A stretch of 51,346 nucleotides of DNA, taken from contig KZ111182.1 in the NCBI GenBank assembly GCA_002077045.2, forward strand, positions 1 to 51,346, written 5' to 3'. This stretch comes from Rachicladosporium sp. CCFEE 5018 (Eukaryota > Ascomycota > Dothideomycetes > Cladosporiales > Cladosporiaceae). Position 1 is the first letter of the stretch; every line of letters begins with the position of its first letter. The notes under the pieces are model-generated. The model was not told the DNA's origin. It saw nothing but the letters and a program-made list of their open reading frames with translations, and did not search any database. Positions 44,201-51,346 of this stretch are shown one piece after another. The position numbers were made by a program, and so were the translations under genes.

Positions 44201-44504
44201 CGACTTTGGCAGAGAAACGCAGTGCCAGATCCATGGCCTGAGCTGTACTGTCGCTCCCTAGTATGAACGTCTCTTGCTCCTCCAACACGCTCTGGCTGAC
44301 CCCATCGTGGTAGTCGTCGAAACTGCGCGTCTGCAGCACATTCTGCGGACATCGCAGTGCGGTGTGCGCTACAATCTTGAACGCTGCCGGCGAGCATGGA
44401 TGGAGAATGCAGAGCAGATCCGAGACATCCTCATGGGCAAGACCAGAGTTCGTGAGGCCTTGTCGTCGAGGGTCTTGCGTTGGCTGTGTGGCTTCATCGT
44501 CCAT
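41211..44504 (-). CDS. RAD53: FHA-domain checkpoint kinase, Rad53/Chk2 family
   Basis: A single exon, 1097 aa. Rad53/Chk2 kinases are activated by Mec1/ATR and Tel1/ATM after DNA damage or replication stress. The N-terminus has two TQ sites (MDDEATQPTQDP), the target of those kinases. The FHA domain (~res 100-175) has GFVFGRNATVCDIV, SNVHFRIF and LEDLSTNGTVVDD. The kinase domain (~res 270-560) is complete: GQIGKGAFATVY, AAKELEKRRF, HRDIKPDNILI, SDFGLSK, TFCGTLLYCAPEV and DVWSYGAVLW. The tail (560-880) is SQ/Ser-rich and disordered. A second, degenerate FHA-like domain occurs at ~900-1040 (WGRALNNSHVYPHREDVRVSK; LPNLHC; TGLRVNGIPL). FHA-kinase-FHA order favours Rad53 over single-FHA Chk2. The start is the first ATG of the frame. 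Confidence 0.9.
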   Translation of the reverse strand: MDDEATQPTQDPRRQGLTNSGLAHEDVSDLLCILHPCSPAAFKIVAHTALRCPQNVLQTRSFDDYHDGVSQSVLEEQETFILGSDSTAQAMDLALRFSAKVVRPHMGFVFGRNATVCDIVVDTDTIKRVSNVHFRIFINESGSLMLEDLSTNGTVVDDVVLRSKDQARAQTRMLTPGSIIQILSPKAEEVVKFIVRIPNREGHEQEHQSKLIAYVHNMALAVARAQDAAPNDVARRLRPANETHHSGPQKMGLTNKHFGMHWSGGEKYNVVGQIGKGAFATVYQIATKNDGQLYAAKELEKRRFMKNGVLDRKVNNEMQIMKAIQHENVVQYVEYQEVGHHLYIIMEFVPCGDLQQYLHRNPGPPEPIPEDLSRKMSAQVFDALDYLHKKKITHRDIKPDNILIADLDPDNFTIKLSDFGLSKIVKDNEDTFLKTFCGTLLYCAPEVFPHYDAHVAGNKKRPHWNRNAPTNKFHSYSQSVDVWSYGAVLWFSLCVKPPFEGVADNTGKGMFDKIMMTPLDPTDLTKQGVSDYAVALLMEMLNTDPATRPTPAYCLNHPWFGDERVLIEGASDFADGLAVIDEEHEFELVEQPDMSQLSIGEQEDDEASEVSLHSGDIQFFDPRQSKRFKSEAFAYRDREGSLIGSSPEVLFDQIPIMNQAAPAAATAALPAQPKLFGEISQSALDSSSVFGNRQHPALDSMESRSSSSGGSHHSAVHAQEDSAVASASLMGAESMVRDLHMDSPNHSGSSPGGEVNEPTTPVQEIEQHTPNEITPRPVQPKAFSPPRPTPQRVFSRQIQMEFPPSIFYDSSDPNTHNLEYASRASGHDFLVQPRYLVSSKSLDEVKTEDVKPEQISYLEGASASSETTQEDVAEDTSPPLPQSQFRKPPPRLGKLIPLPGSFYTEPLILTTQEAHWGRALNNSHVYPHREDVRVSKRAMIFKWHAPPPKPANKLSYAADSTDPDAWTKLPNLHCMLSTESRTGLRVNGIPLHRPEADGTYYYGRIYTGDVIEILKESKGKPGLSFVVELHQGEGKAGRPVGEETFKEIRADAGKGAGEEGKQFSREIAAFGGHADSAKTEKREALGEPFKLAKTEMV

Positions 44505-45637
44505 CGCCGCGAGCTGCTCGCCGTTTGGAGGATGTAGTCAAGGGTCGCAGTATGTGAGATGTCTCGGAGGCGCACATGCGGGATGCCTTGTCCAGGCAAC
44601 CGGTGCCTTCGCTTCGCAACTCAATGTTATTCGTATGTCACATGAAAGACCAGCTGCATGTGCCAGAACGCTAGTGCAAATGGGCCACCCAAATTGTCCC
44701 TCTCAACCACGTTCACCAAGCGTTTCTCTGCACAGAACCACCACTTTCCGTAGACTCCAGGTCCTGGTCGACGCGGCTTTCCCACGCCGCTGCTCGTTGG
44801 CCTTCTCCGCCTCTACGCCGACCGGGCCTCACACCCTGCGAACAAAGGGGAGGGTGAGGATGATCTCGGTGGAGGACTGAAGTGGAGGTACGAGGCTTTG
44901 TATAGCGACACGCTCGTGCAAAGACTCCGTTTCGACCAGCGATGCGCACTCTTCACTCCAACACCGTGACATCGACCACCTACTCGTCGCCAGAGGAACA
45001 TTGTCGTCCCAAAGTTCGGAGTTCGCTGACTCAGGTGGGCCACGCCAAGCAATTCTGCCTGCGCGTTTTCCAATCGAACGCGTCGAAGCAAAGGCGATCG
45101 CAACACATCACTACGTGGGTACTAGCTCCCCAATTGAACACGGCAACGACTCTCTGGCTGAAATACGACCTTAAGGAGCCGACTCAGTCATCATCACGAT
45201 CATCCGTGGCCCCTTGGCTGCGGTAACGAGGACATCAAGTCACGTATGTTCTGATGAAGAGACTCCTTGGACACCCACGCAGACTACATCAACCTGGAGG
45301 CACTGTAATAAAAGCACGCAGGATCACCCTGTAGCCGCCAGGAGTAGTCGAATCTGCTTGAGCCGAAATCGCCCGGACGAATCTAAGGACCATACACGCA
45401 TATGGTAACTAATTGATGGAACCTGAGACGTCCCTCGTAGATACAACGTAGTATTTCCGGCGAGAAATCTTCGCATCACTTTTATAAGCACCTGATGTAG
45501 TCCTGAGCACTGCGCGGACTTTCCAGGTAGCCCATTGTATCTCGTTTCCTTGCATACATTTTATCGTGTCATGATCGTCATCTCGTCGCTGTGTTGGAAT
45601 CGCTACACCCATCGCAGCGATTGCAGCCAGGTTGTTT
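44505..45637. other. Intergenic, kinase upstream region and 3' end of next gene
   Basis: About 1.13 kb. Several short plus-strand ORFs (for example 44942-45226) show no domain or conserved pattern. Regulatory content not recognised. Confidence 0.45.
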
Positions 45638-47257
45638 CTACCTCAGCCCCAGCACTCGGCTAAGCCTGTTGATGCCCTTACCCTCAATTTTGGCACTTGC
45701 CCGGCTCTCACGCCCGCCACTCATTTCCTCCAATTCTCCCTCAATCACCCCAGGCATCACCTCGCTCATCCTGACGACACCGCCTAGACCCAAGCGTTGC
45801 TTCGGGGGCATGTGCCACTGCGCAGACATCACACTCGGTCCTGTCGAAGGCGCTATTGAGGGTGCAATGATAGACGGGGCAATGATGGATGGAGCAACGG
45901 TGGAAGCACCTCCGCTGGAGCTTGCCGATGAGGTAGTAGGAGGCCGGAACGTAGCGCCAGCCGGGTGTGCAGGTTGAAAAGTGTCCGAGGATACGGCAGT
46001 GGACGGACGTGGCGTCTCACTCGGCGCGTACAATGGTGTGGCGGGAAGCTCCGCGATCGGGGTCGGTGATGGCGACCGGGGTGGAGAGTATTGTGAGAAG
46101 CGATGATATGGTCTCGAGGAGTCTGTCGTTGGCGAGAGTGGCGAGGGTGGTGCGACGTTCTGTAAAGGCCAGTTGCGAATCGAGCCTGCTCTGGACCCAG
46201 TCCCCGGTGTATGTATCTTCAGCCGCGGATGTGGAGTATATAAGGAGTCATTGTCCGTATCACTGTACCAGAATGTGGCGTTCCCGTCGCAAGTCATAGC
46301 GTGAGGTTGGAGATCCAGTGCAGAATCTAATCTCCCATCATGAGCAGGCGGTGTTAATGGGGAAGGCTCTGCTGAGGTACTAAGATACAGTGCCGCTCCG
46401 AGGTCTTCCAGCTCAGGCAAATCGGGAAGATCAAGGTCTGAGCCGCGTATCACCTCCCTCACCTCTGGCGGCTCGGGCGTTGGTGGGTGAAGAAATGTAT
46501 GCAAGCCATTCTTGGTCGTCTGATCTCGCAGCGCGGGATGTACAGCCGTCAGTGGACTCCTAGGTTGCGCCGTAACCCTCGAGTTCTCGACCATGTTCTG
46601 AACGGAGGCATTACGAGATCTTGGTGGCGTACCCAGTGACGATGGCCTAGACGACAATGACCCAAATGGTCGCCGCGTAGACTGTGTACCATCGGAAGAG
46701 GTGTTGTTCCTTCGATATGACGAGCTCTTTGTCGCTATGGTGTGTTGCGAGAAGGTCGATTCGATCTTGCTGCTTCGCTTCCGCTGTGTTGCAGTTTTAC
46801 TCGCTGGCTCGGGCAGGCCATCCCACTTGCTGTTTACCTTGGGAACATAGTCTGGCAGCTTCTGTGTTGATACCCCACTACGTGTGCTTGGAGGCTTCGT
46901 TCCTGCCTTAACGGCTGCTGCCTTCTTCTGTTGCTCAGCATACTGCTGCAGCGCAAGTGTTGAGGGCTCTTTCAAGGTGAGAAACCCTAGTACGCCGCTC
47001 TTTCTCTTTGCCGGCGACTGTTTACTGCTAGAGAACCCTGATTGTGTGGTTGAGATGCTGGCATTCCTTGCTCGTTGTCCCGATGTACGAGACTCGTCGG
47101 TCCGTGCGGTTCGTGGGCGTGATGTGGTTGTTTCGCCAGTCGAAGGCCGACTGTCGAACGCATTGATGTTGCCGGTATGACTCGTACTTGATGATGGTGC
47201 ATTGTTGACAGCCAGCTTTGGCACATGTGCTATTGTCAACGCGAGATCGACAGACAT
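45638..47257 (-). CDS. Hypothetical Ser/Pro/Thr-rich fungal protein
   Basis: A single uninterrupted frame of 539 aa from ATG 47257 (MSVDLALTIAHVPKLAVNN); function not recognised. Mostly disordered and rich in Ser, Pro, Thr and Arg. The most ordered segment is ~res 85-115, KRKSGVLGFLTLKEPSTLAL-QQYAEQQKKAA, likely an amphipathic helix. A central acidic patch (GSDLDLPDLPELEDLGAALY) and many SP/TP and RxxS sites suggest a phospho-regulated scaffold. Near the C-terminus the motif APSII is repeated (APSIIAPSIIAPSIAPS), encoded by 15-bp tandem repeats. The C-terminal ~50 residues (RLGLGGVVRMSEVMPGVIEG; INRLSRVLGLR) look conserved-type. Two close CACGTG boxes lie ~210 bases upstream. Confidence 0.7.
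   Translation of the reverse strand: MSVDLALTIAHVPKLAVNNAPSSSTSHTGNINAFDSRPSTGETTTSRPRTARTDESRTSGQRARNASISTTQSGFSSSKQSPAKRKSGVLGFLTLKEPSTLALQQYAEQQKKAAAVKAGTKPPSTRSGVSTQKLPDYVPKVNSKWDGLPEPASKTATQRKRSSKIESTFSQHTIATKSSSYRRNNTSSDGTQSTRRPFGSLSSRPSSLGTPPRSRNASVQNMVENSRVTAQPRSPLTAVHPALRDQTTKNGLHTFLHPPTPEPPEVREVIRGSDLDLPDLPELEDLGAALYLSTSAEPSPLTPPAHDGRLDSALDLQPHAMTCDGNATFWYSDTDNDSLYTPHPRLKIHTPGTGSRAGSIRNWPLQNVAPPSPLSPTTDSSRPYHRFSQYSPPRSPSPTPIAELPATPLYAPSETPRPSTAVSSDTFQPAHPAGATFRPPTTSSASSSGGASTVAPSIIAPSIIAPSIAPSTGPSVMSAQWHMPPKQRLGLGGVVRMSEVMPGVIEGELEEMSGGRESRASAKIEGKGINRLSRVLGLR
45855..45907 (+). repeat. 15-bp tandem repeat within coding sequence
   Basis: About three degenerate 15-bp units of GGTGCAATGATAGAC type on the plus strand encode the APSII repeat of the minus-strand protein. 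The copy number may vary between isolates. Confidence 0.6.
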
Positions 47258-48273
47258 CGCGCTGATCAGTCAGGTGGATCGGCCGAGCCCCGTGGTGATT
47301 CCAAGCCTCCCGAGATTGATGTCCAGTGCTCACACTGTTGTCCCGACGGGGAGCAAGAGTGCAAGTCTCTCCTCTGGGTTGCTCACAGCCCGAAGTCGAA
47401 TCAAATGAGACAATACAACAAATATCGAGAGGTCAAAACTCCTACAGTCGATCTCTCAATGCGAGTTCCACGTGCCCAGCACGTGTTGACGAGCGGGGAG
47501 GCTTGAACTTAGTCCAATCCGGTGGAGTATTCGCGACTCTTCAGTCTCATCCCGAGGCGCCGCCATTGCTCGCCTCGAAGCCGCAACCGTCAAGCTGCAG
47601 CGGCGCGAAAACCTCCCGCCCAGTCGGCGACCTAGGATTCATCTCTACGCTGCATGTGTGGCTTGCATACGGTCGCGCTCTCCGAACCGTTGATGCCCGC
47701 GATCCGGATGCACGATCTCCACACAGCAGCCAGATGTGCGTCCCGCCATGGCAGATTTAGCGGCCAGCAGCAGGGACCTCGCATGAAGCGGATCGCATCT
47801 TCTGGAACAGTGTGCTGCTGAGAGTGGACATATCCTGGCATATGTGATCTGTAGCTTCGTCAGACATGGCGGCTCTGGTAACGGGTCACGACCATTGCGG
47901 CACCGCGAGATCCCGGCGGGTTTCATCACAGTCTAGAAGGGTGTCATCCCTGCAGCAATCTGCACGGGCCGAAGGTCGAGACTCGGGTATCTTCGCCTGT
48001 TCGTGATTTTCTTGTCAAGCGCACGAAAAGTCTCGGGAATCATGGGGACTTAGTAAAATTGAGGTCGACGAAACGATCTTGCTGCATTGGAACGCCATGT
48101 GTACCTGCAGCGCCGGCGGAATCGGGTCGCTGCAGTGCAACACAAATGTATCGTATACCGAGTCGAGAGCGTTCTATTGCTAAATACATACTCCAGTGGC
48201 TGCGACCTGGTTCAATTGCGTCGCACTTGAACGTTCCCATGATTCATGATCTTTAATCTTAGCTCTCGGTGGC
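47258..48273. other. Intergenic, between hypothetical gene start and P450 stop
   Basis: About 1 kb; contains the paired CACGTG boxes at 47469-47485. No gene supported in the rest. Confidence 0.5.
47469..47485. promoter_or_regulatory. Paired CACGTG E-boxes
   Basis: CACGTG-CCCAG-CACGTG: two perfect palindromic E-boxes whose centres are 11 bp apart, about one helical turn, so bHLH dimers would bind the same face. They lie about 210 bases before the ATG of the minus-strand gene at 47257, a plausible promoter position. Confidence 0.5.
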
Positions 48274-50183
48274 CTACTCCACCTCTTTCTTGAACCTCAC
48301 TCTTGTCCCATCAGCCGGCCACATCGTCAATCCAATCCCTTTCTTCATCTTGCTCATCTCCTCCCGATCGACAGGTTCCACACCTGCAAACTCCCAGCAT
48401 AGCCTCACAAGCAGGTACCCTGCCTCCGTCAGCGCAAATTGCTGTCCGATACAGATCCTGGGACCCCCGAGGAAGGGCAACCATTGCCAAGCTGGGATTC
48501 TCTGTTCCCAGCGCTCTGGCTTAAACTCCAGAGCATCTTCACCATAGAGGTCTTTGCGCCGTTGCATCAGGTAGACGCTGAAGACGATCGTCTGACCCTT
48601 CTGGACGGCGACGGGAGACTTTCCATCAGGCCCACCACCTGTGGCGAGCGTAGAGTCGCGGGCTACACACCGGGAGTTGATCGGTACCGTTGGATGTAGA
48701 CGAAGTGCTTCCTGCAGCACGTGCTGAAGGTAGCGGCACCCCTTAAGTTGCGAGAAGGAGGGCTGTTTGCCTTTGGGAAAGTCTTGTAGTACGATTTCGC
48801 GGAGCTTTGCATAGATCTCTGGATGCATGGCGAGTTCGGCTACAGTCCAGGCGAGGAGTGATGCAGTCGTGTCCCGACCGGCGGCGAGGATGGCAAGCGT
48901 CTGTCCAGATAATTCCTCACGATCCTTCGTTTGCGTCACTAGAGAGGCGAGTAGACTGTTCTTCTTCTCGTCAGCCAGCTTACCCTCGGCTGCAAGATCG
49001 AGGGCTTTGACCACGAAGCTATCGGTGAATTTCCAGATGCGCTTGAGGGCCTTGCGGAACTTGAAGCTATCGGCGACCCAGTAAAAGGACTGCAGGCGGA
49101 GGCGCATGATCGTTGTGTCATTGGCCACCTGCATCGCTTCCACAAACTCGCGTGAGCCTGGCACATTCGTGGGCCATGGCTCACCACGTTTTGCACGGAT
49201 TGCGGCCCGCTGGGACTCGACGGACTCACCGAAGAGGAAGTCGGTGGCTGTATCTATCGTGAAGTTGTACAGTAATTCCAGCATTGGCGTATCGGCCGTC
49301 CAGCCCGTCGAGTCCGCAGGCCCAATGGCTTCGAGGAGAGCATCACACGCTCGATCGGTACTCTGCAAGTCGTTGATGTTCTCCCGATTGAAGTGCGGGC
49401 GGAATAGACTGCGAGAGTGCTCCCAAAAGCTACGCAGTCTTATGAGCTGGTGTACATACAAGCAGCATCAGATTGCGAACTTACGCTCCATCGCTCGTGA
49501 AGATTGACTTCCCTAACAGTGGGTAGAAGATGTTTGCGCGTAGCTACGGAGCATCAGAGGTCAGTCAATGCCCTGGTCACACTGGGAGGTGCTAGATAGT
49601 ACTTTGCCTGTCTCGAAATCCTGCGTGGTCACAAGTCAGCTCTGTACACTGCTGGGTTCTGTGTTACGGTCATCCCACATTGAACTTCGTTGCAAACATG
49701 TGTTGCAGATTGGCAGGCTCATCTGTAGGTCTATCAGCTCAATTGCACGCTTGCCATCGCGTACATAGCTAGCTCACTCGTCGAGACCAACACAGAGCCA
49801 TCGAAGACCTGCATTTTCAGTCAGTAGTGCACGACTTGCAAGGCCGAAACGAGAGGTGTACGGTCTTCTTCACGGTATGGTGATCCTTGAAGTCTTCCGC
49901 GATAATGTCGTCTATAATATCCTCGCCGGTCGTCTTCATCGCACTGTAGGTCGTCAGCCGCGTCACTGCAACCCGAGATGTCTGGCCATGCATACAAGAT
50001 GCGTCTCAAGGTCGCAATCCCGTATGGAAAGGGCCCAGAGACATCTGGCGCATCCAGACAGCCATTTTGCTTCGCGAATCGCTTGAAGCGGTAGCTCGTG
50101 ATGATGTTGTTGACAAGTAGATAGAGGAACACAGCATTGAAAGCGAGTAAGAACCCGTAGGTGGTGATCGAAAATGTTGCCAT
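48274..50183 (-). CDS. Cytochrome P450, CYP52-like (fatty acid/alkane hydroxylase type)
   Basis: Seven exons: 50183-49996, 49943-49862, 49808-49778, 49722-49679, 49621-49604, 49543-49485, 49429-48274, giving 525 aa. Start MATFSITTYGFLLAFNAVFL is an N-terminal membrane anchor for the ER. Splicing rebuilds typical CYP52-clan text: GEDIIDDIIAEDFKDHHTVK, VFDGSVLVSTNEPANLQHMF, ATKFNDFETGK, LRANIFYPLLGKSIFTSDGA and FWEHSRSLFRPHFNRENI. The last exon holds the I-helix AGRDTTASLLAW, K-helix EALRLHP, PERF-type FKPERWE and the haem loop FLGGPRICIGQQFA with the ligand Cys. The 18-nt exon (DFETGK) is unusually small. All introns are 52-60 nt with GT..AG. The family is expected to omega-hydroxylate fatty acids or alkanes; the real substrate is not deducible. 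Confidence 0.93.
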
Positions 50184-50778
50184 GACTGAGTAGCTTCCAC
50201 CAGATCTGACTTCGCCGTCGAGTACTCACGAGCATAGGCTGCACAACATCTAGCTACGAGATCAGAGAACGTGTAGAATATAGTCGATTTTGGAGTGCAG
50301 TTGATAACAGCAGGCCGCCGCTCCTACGGCGGCAGCGGCTGAGAGACCAGGATCTAGAGCGGATGTGGCTACGAACGCGAGATCAGGCAGTCATGGGGGC
50401 TATGCTGTGATACCTGTTTGTAGCATGAACACCACAAAATCCATACAGTCTGGTCAAAGTAAGGACCGGGAAGTATAGTGCACTATGGCAAGCTACATCC
50501 GCCTTACGAGGACGCGAATGAACGACACGAGACGTTGCGCCACTGATATCTACGGCCGTGACAAGTGTAGAGCCGAGGCGATATAATATGCAGGATTCCT
50601 CGCGTGATACATATGCCGTCGCGACGATGGTGAGGAGCATGGTGTCCAGGTCAGTATACAGGTCCAAATGGCACATTGAGGTAAGGTAGGATTGATAAAC
50701 TCGACCGTTGACTAGTAGAAGGGTATCATAATGCAACGCTTTAACTTCACTCGCTGTGGGCCTCTGAATATCCGCTCA
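50184..50778. other. Intergenic, P450 upstream and acyltransferase 3' region
   Basis: About 600 bases with the P450 promoter and acyltransferase 3' end. A GATATAATATGC string near 50579-50590 is AT-rich but too far from the P450 start to call as its TATA box. Confidence 0.45.
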
Positions 50779-51346
50779 TCACTTCAACTTGGCCTTCAGG
50801 CGGGACATTGATGGCTCCCAGCTTTGGCCTTGCTCAAGCTTCTTCCTCAGACCCTCAAGTCGTTGCCCCTTCTCCACCCATCGATGCTCCAACCACCTTG
50901 CGAGCTCTTCGTTCGTCTGTGGCAACGTGCTCAGCTCATGTCGTTCGACGTGAACATAGAAAGTCCAATCTCTCCCCATATTCGGCGACAATAGCGTCTG
51001 CCAGAAAGCTGGCGGTTTCTGAAAGTCCTTCCCGTGAGCATATGCTATTGTGATATCATACACAGCCTTGATATGTGGCGCCTGACGTAGCTGCTGCACG
51101 CACGCGATGAATCCTTTGGTTCGCGGGAAGAGAAGATGCTTTGGCATGATCTTGCCATGTGCCTTGGCCCAGGCTGCACCCTCGACGTGCTTCTCTAGTG
51201 TATACCTGGTGGCCTCACTGTAGGCGATAAGCCCTGTGAAATGGTCAGTCTCGTGAATGCCCATGGCTCGAGCAACTTCGCAGGAGACGGGACATACATA
51301 TAGGCCAATGCTTCCTGATAGCACCATAGAACACTCGGTCCATCTC
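50779..51346 (-). CDS. Lysophospholipid acyltransferase (PlsC/LCLAT family), 5' end outside window
   Basis: Only the C-terminal ~167 residues are present; the gene enters from beyond 51346. Exon 51346-51298 (MDRVFYGAIRKHWPI) joins exon 51233-50779 over a 64-nt intron (GTATGT..TTTCACAG) to give RKHWPIWLIAYSEATRYTLE. Next comes LLFPRTKGFIACVQQLRQAP, then HIKAVYDITIAYA and the acyltransferase C-terminal domain (YVHVERHELSTLPQTNEELA). These enzymes acylate lysophosphatidic acid or lysophosphatidylinositol in the ER. The motif III position reads SEATR rather than the classic PEGTR; the catalytic HX4D motif lies outside the window. Adjacent to the P450, same strand, with ~600 bases between. The family assignment is good; the acceptor lipid is unknown. 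Confidence 0.85.
   Translation of the reverse strand, partial: RWTECSMVLSGSIGLYVCPVSCEVARAMGIHETDHFTGLIAYSEATRYTLEKHVEGAAWAKAHGKIMPKHLLFPRTKGFIACVQQLRQAPHIKAVYDITIAYAHGKDFQKPPAFWQTLLSPNMGRDWTFYVHVERHELSTLPQTNEELARWLEHRWVEKGQRLEGLRKKLEQGQSWEPSMSRLKAKLK

Noticed and set aside
45280..45305. Short C-terminus-like string DTHADYINLEAL followed by a stop
   Set aside because: Stops lie directly upstream in the same frame and no acceptor site or companion exon was found.
48274..51346. P450 plus acyltransferase as a secondary-metabolite cluster
   Set aside because: Only two genes, no backbone synthase, and both are common lipid-metabolism families; adjacency alone is not enough.

Overview
The window is nuclear DNA of a filamentous ascomycete (Pezizomycotina). 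Coding sequence is GC-rich, introns are short (about 49-135 nt) with GT..CTRAY..AG signals, and genes are closely packed on both strands. A Dothideomycete (Capnodiales/Mycosphaerellales-like) is my best guess from protein style, but the sequence does not prove it. There is no bacterial, plasmid or phage content, no CRISPR array, and I recognised no tRNA or rRNA gene. All exon structures below were worked out by hand from splice signals plus reading-frame and family continuity.

Layout. 0-4.3 kb: 3' part of a laccase, then a charged, decayed-looking gene region. 4.8-13.6 kb: two large genes on the plus strand, the endocytic adaptor SLA1 and the TFIID subunit TAF1. 14.1-16.6 kb: proteasome subunit RPN10 (minus) diverging from the borealin-like NBL1 (plus). 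17.6-23.3 kb: an unrecognised protein, an IMPACT-family protein, an intergenic pair of RNA-like repeats, a glutathione S-transferase and SPT2. 23.8-25.4 kb: ribosomal proteins P2 and S15. 25.8-34.2 kb: a PX-domain lipid/trafficking protein, an APC-family permease and an MFS anion/allantoate-type permease. 34.8-40.6 kb: a bZIP regulator with a possible membrane segment, a 1.9-kb intergenic stretch containing a long hairpin, then the divergent pair NSA2 / mitochondrial bL21. 41.2-51.3 kb: a Rad53/Chk2-type FHA kinase, a disordered fungal protein, a seven-exon CYP52-like P450 and the 3' part of a lysophospholipid acyltransferase.

Most genes are housekeeping (transcription, chromatin, proteasome, ribosome, checkpoint, endocytosis) mixed with accessory metabolism (laccase, permeases, GST, P450). 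There is no single pathway cluster; P450 and acyltransferase are neighbours and both act on lipid-type substrates, but a functional link is only inference.

The points most worth a second look are: (1) RPN10 has an apparent frame-disrupting loss of about 29 nt inside its VWA domain; (2) a duplicated, hairpin-rich element at 20.2-20.7 kb with preserved pairing, a C(UUCG)G tetraloop and TTTT tracts, resembling a small Pol III-type RNA; (3) an 18-bp imperfect hairpin at 38.2 kb; (4) a bZIP protein with a hydrophobic segment downstream of its zipper; (5) a decayed gene region at 1.5-4.3 kb with in-frame stops; (6) a 593-nt intron in TAF1; (7) several tiny exons (16-26 nt) that encode conserved protein ends and are easily missed.
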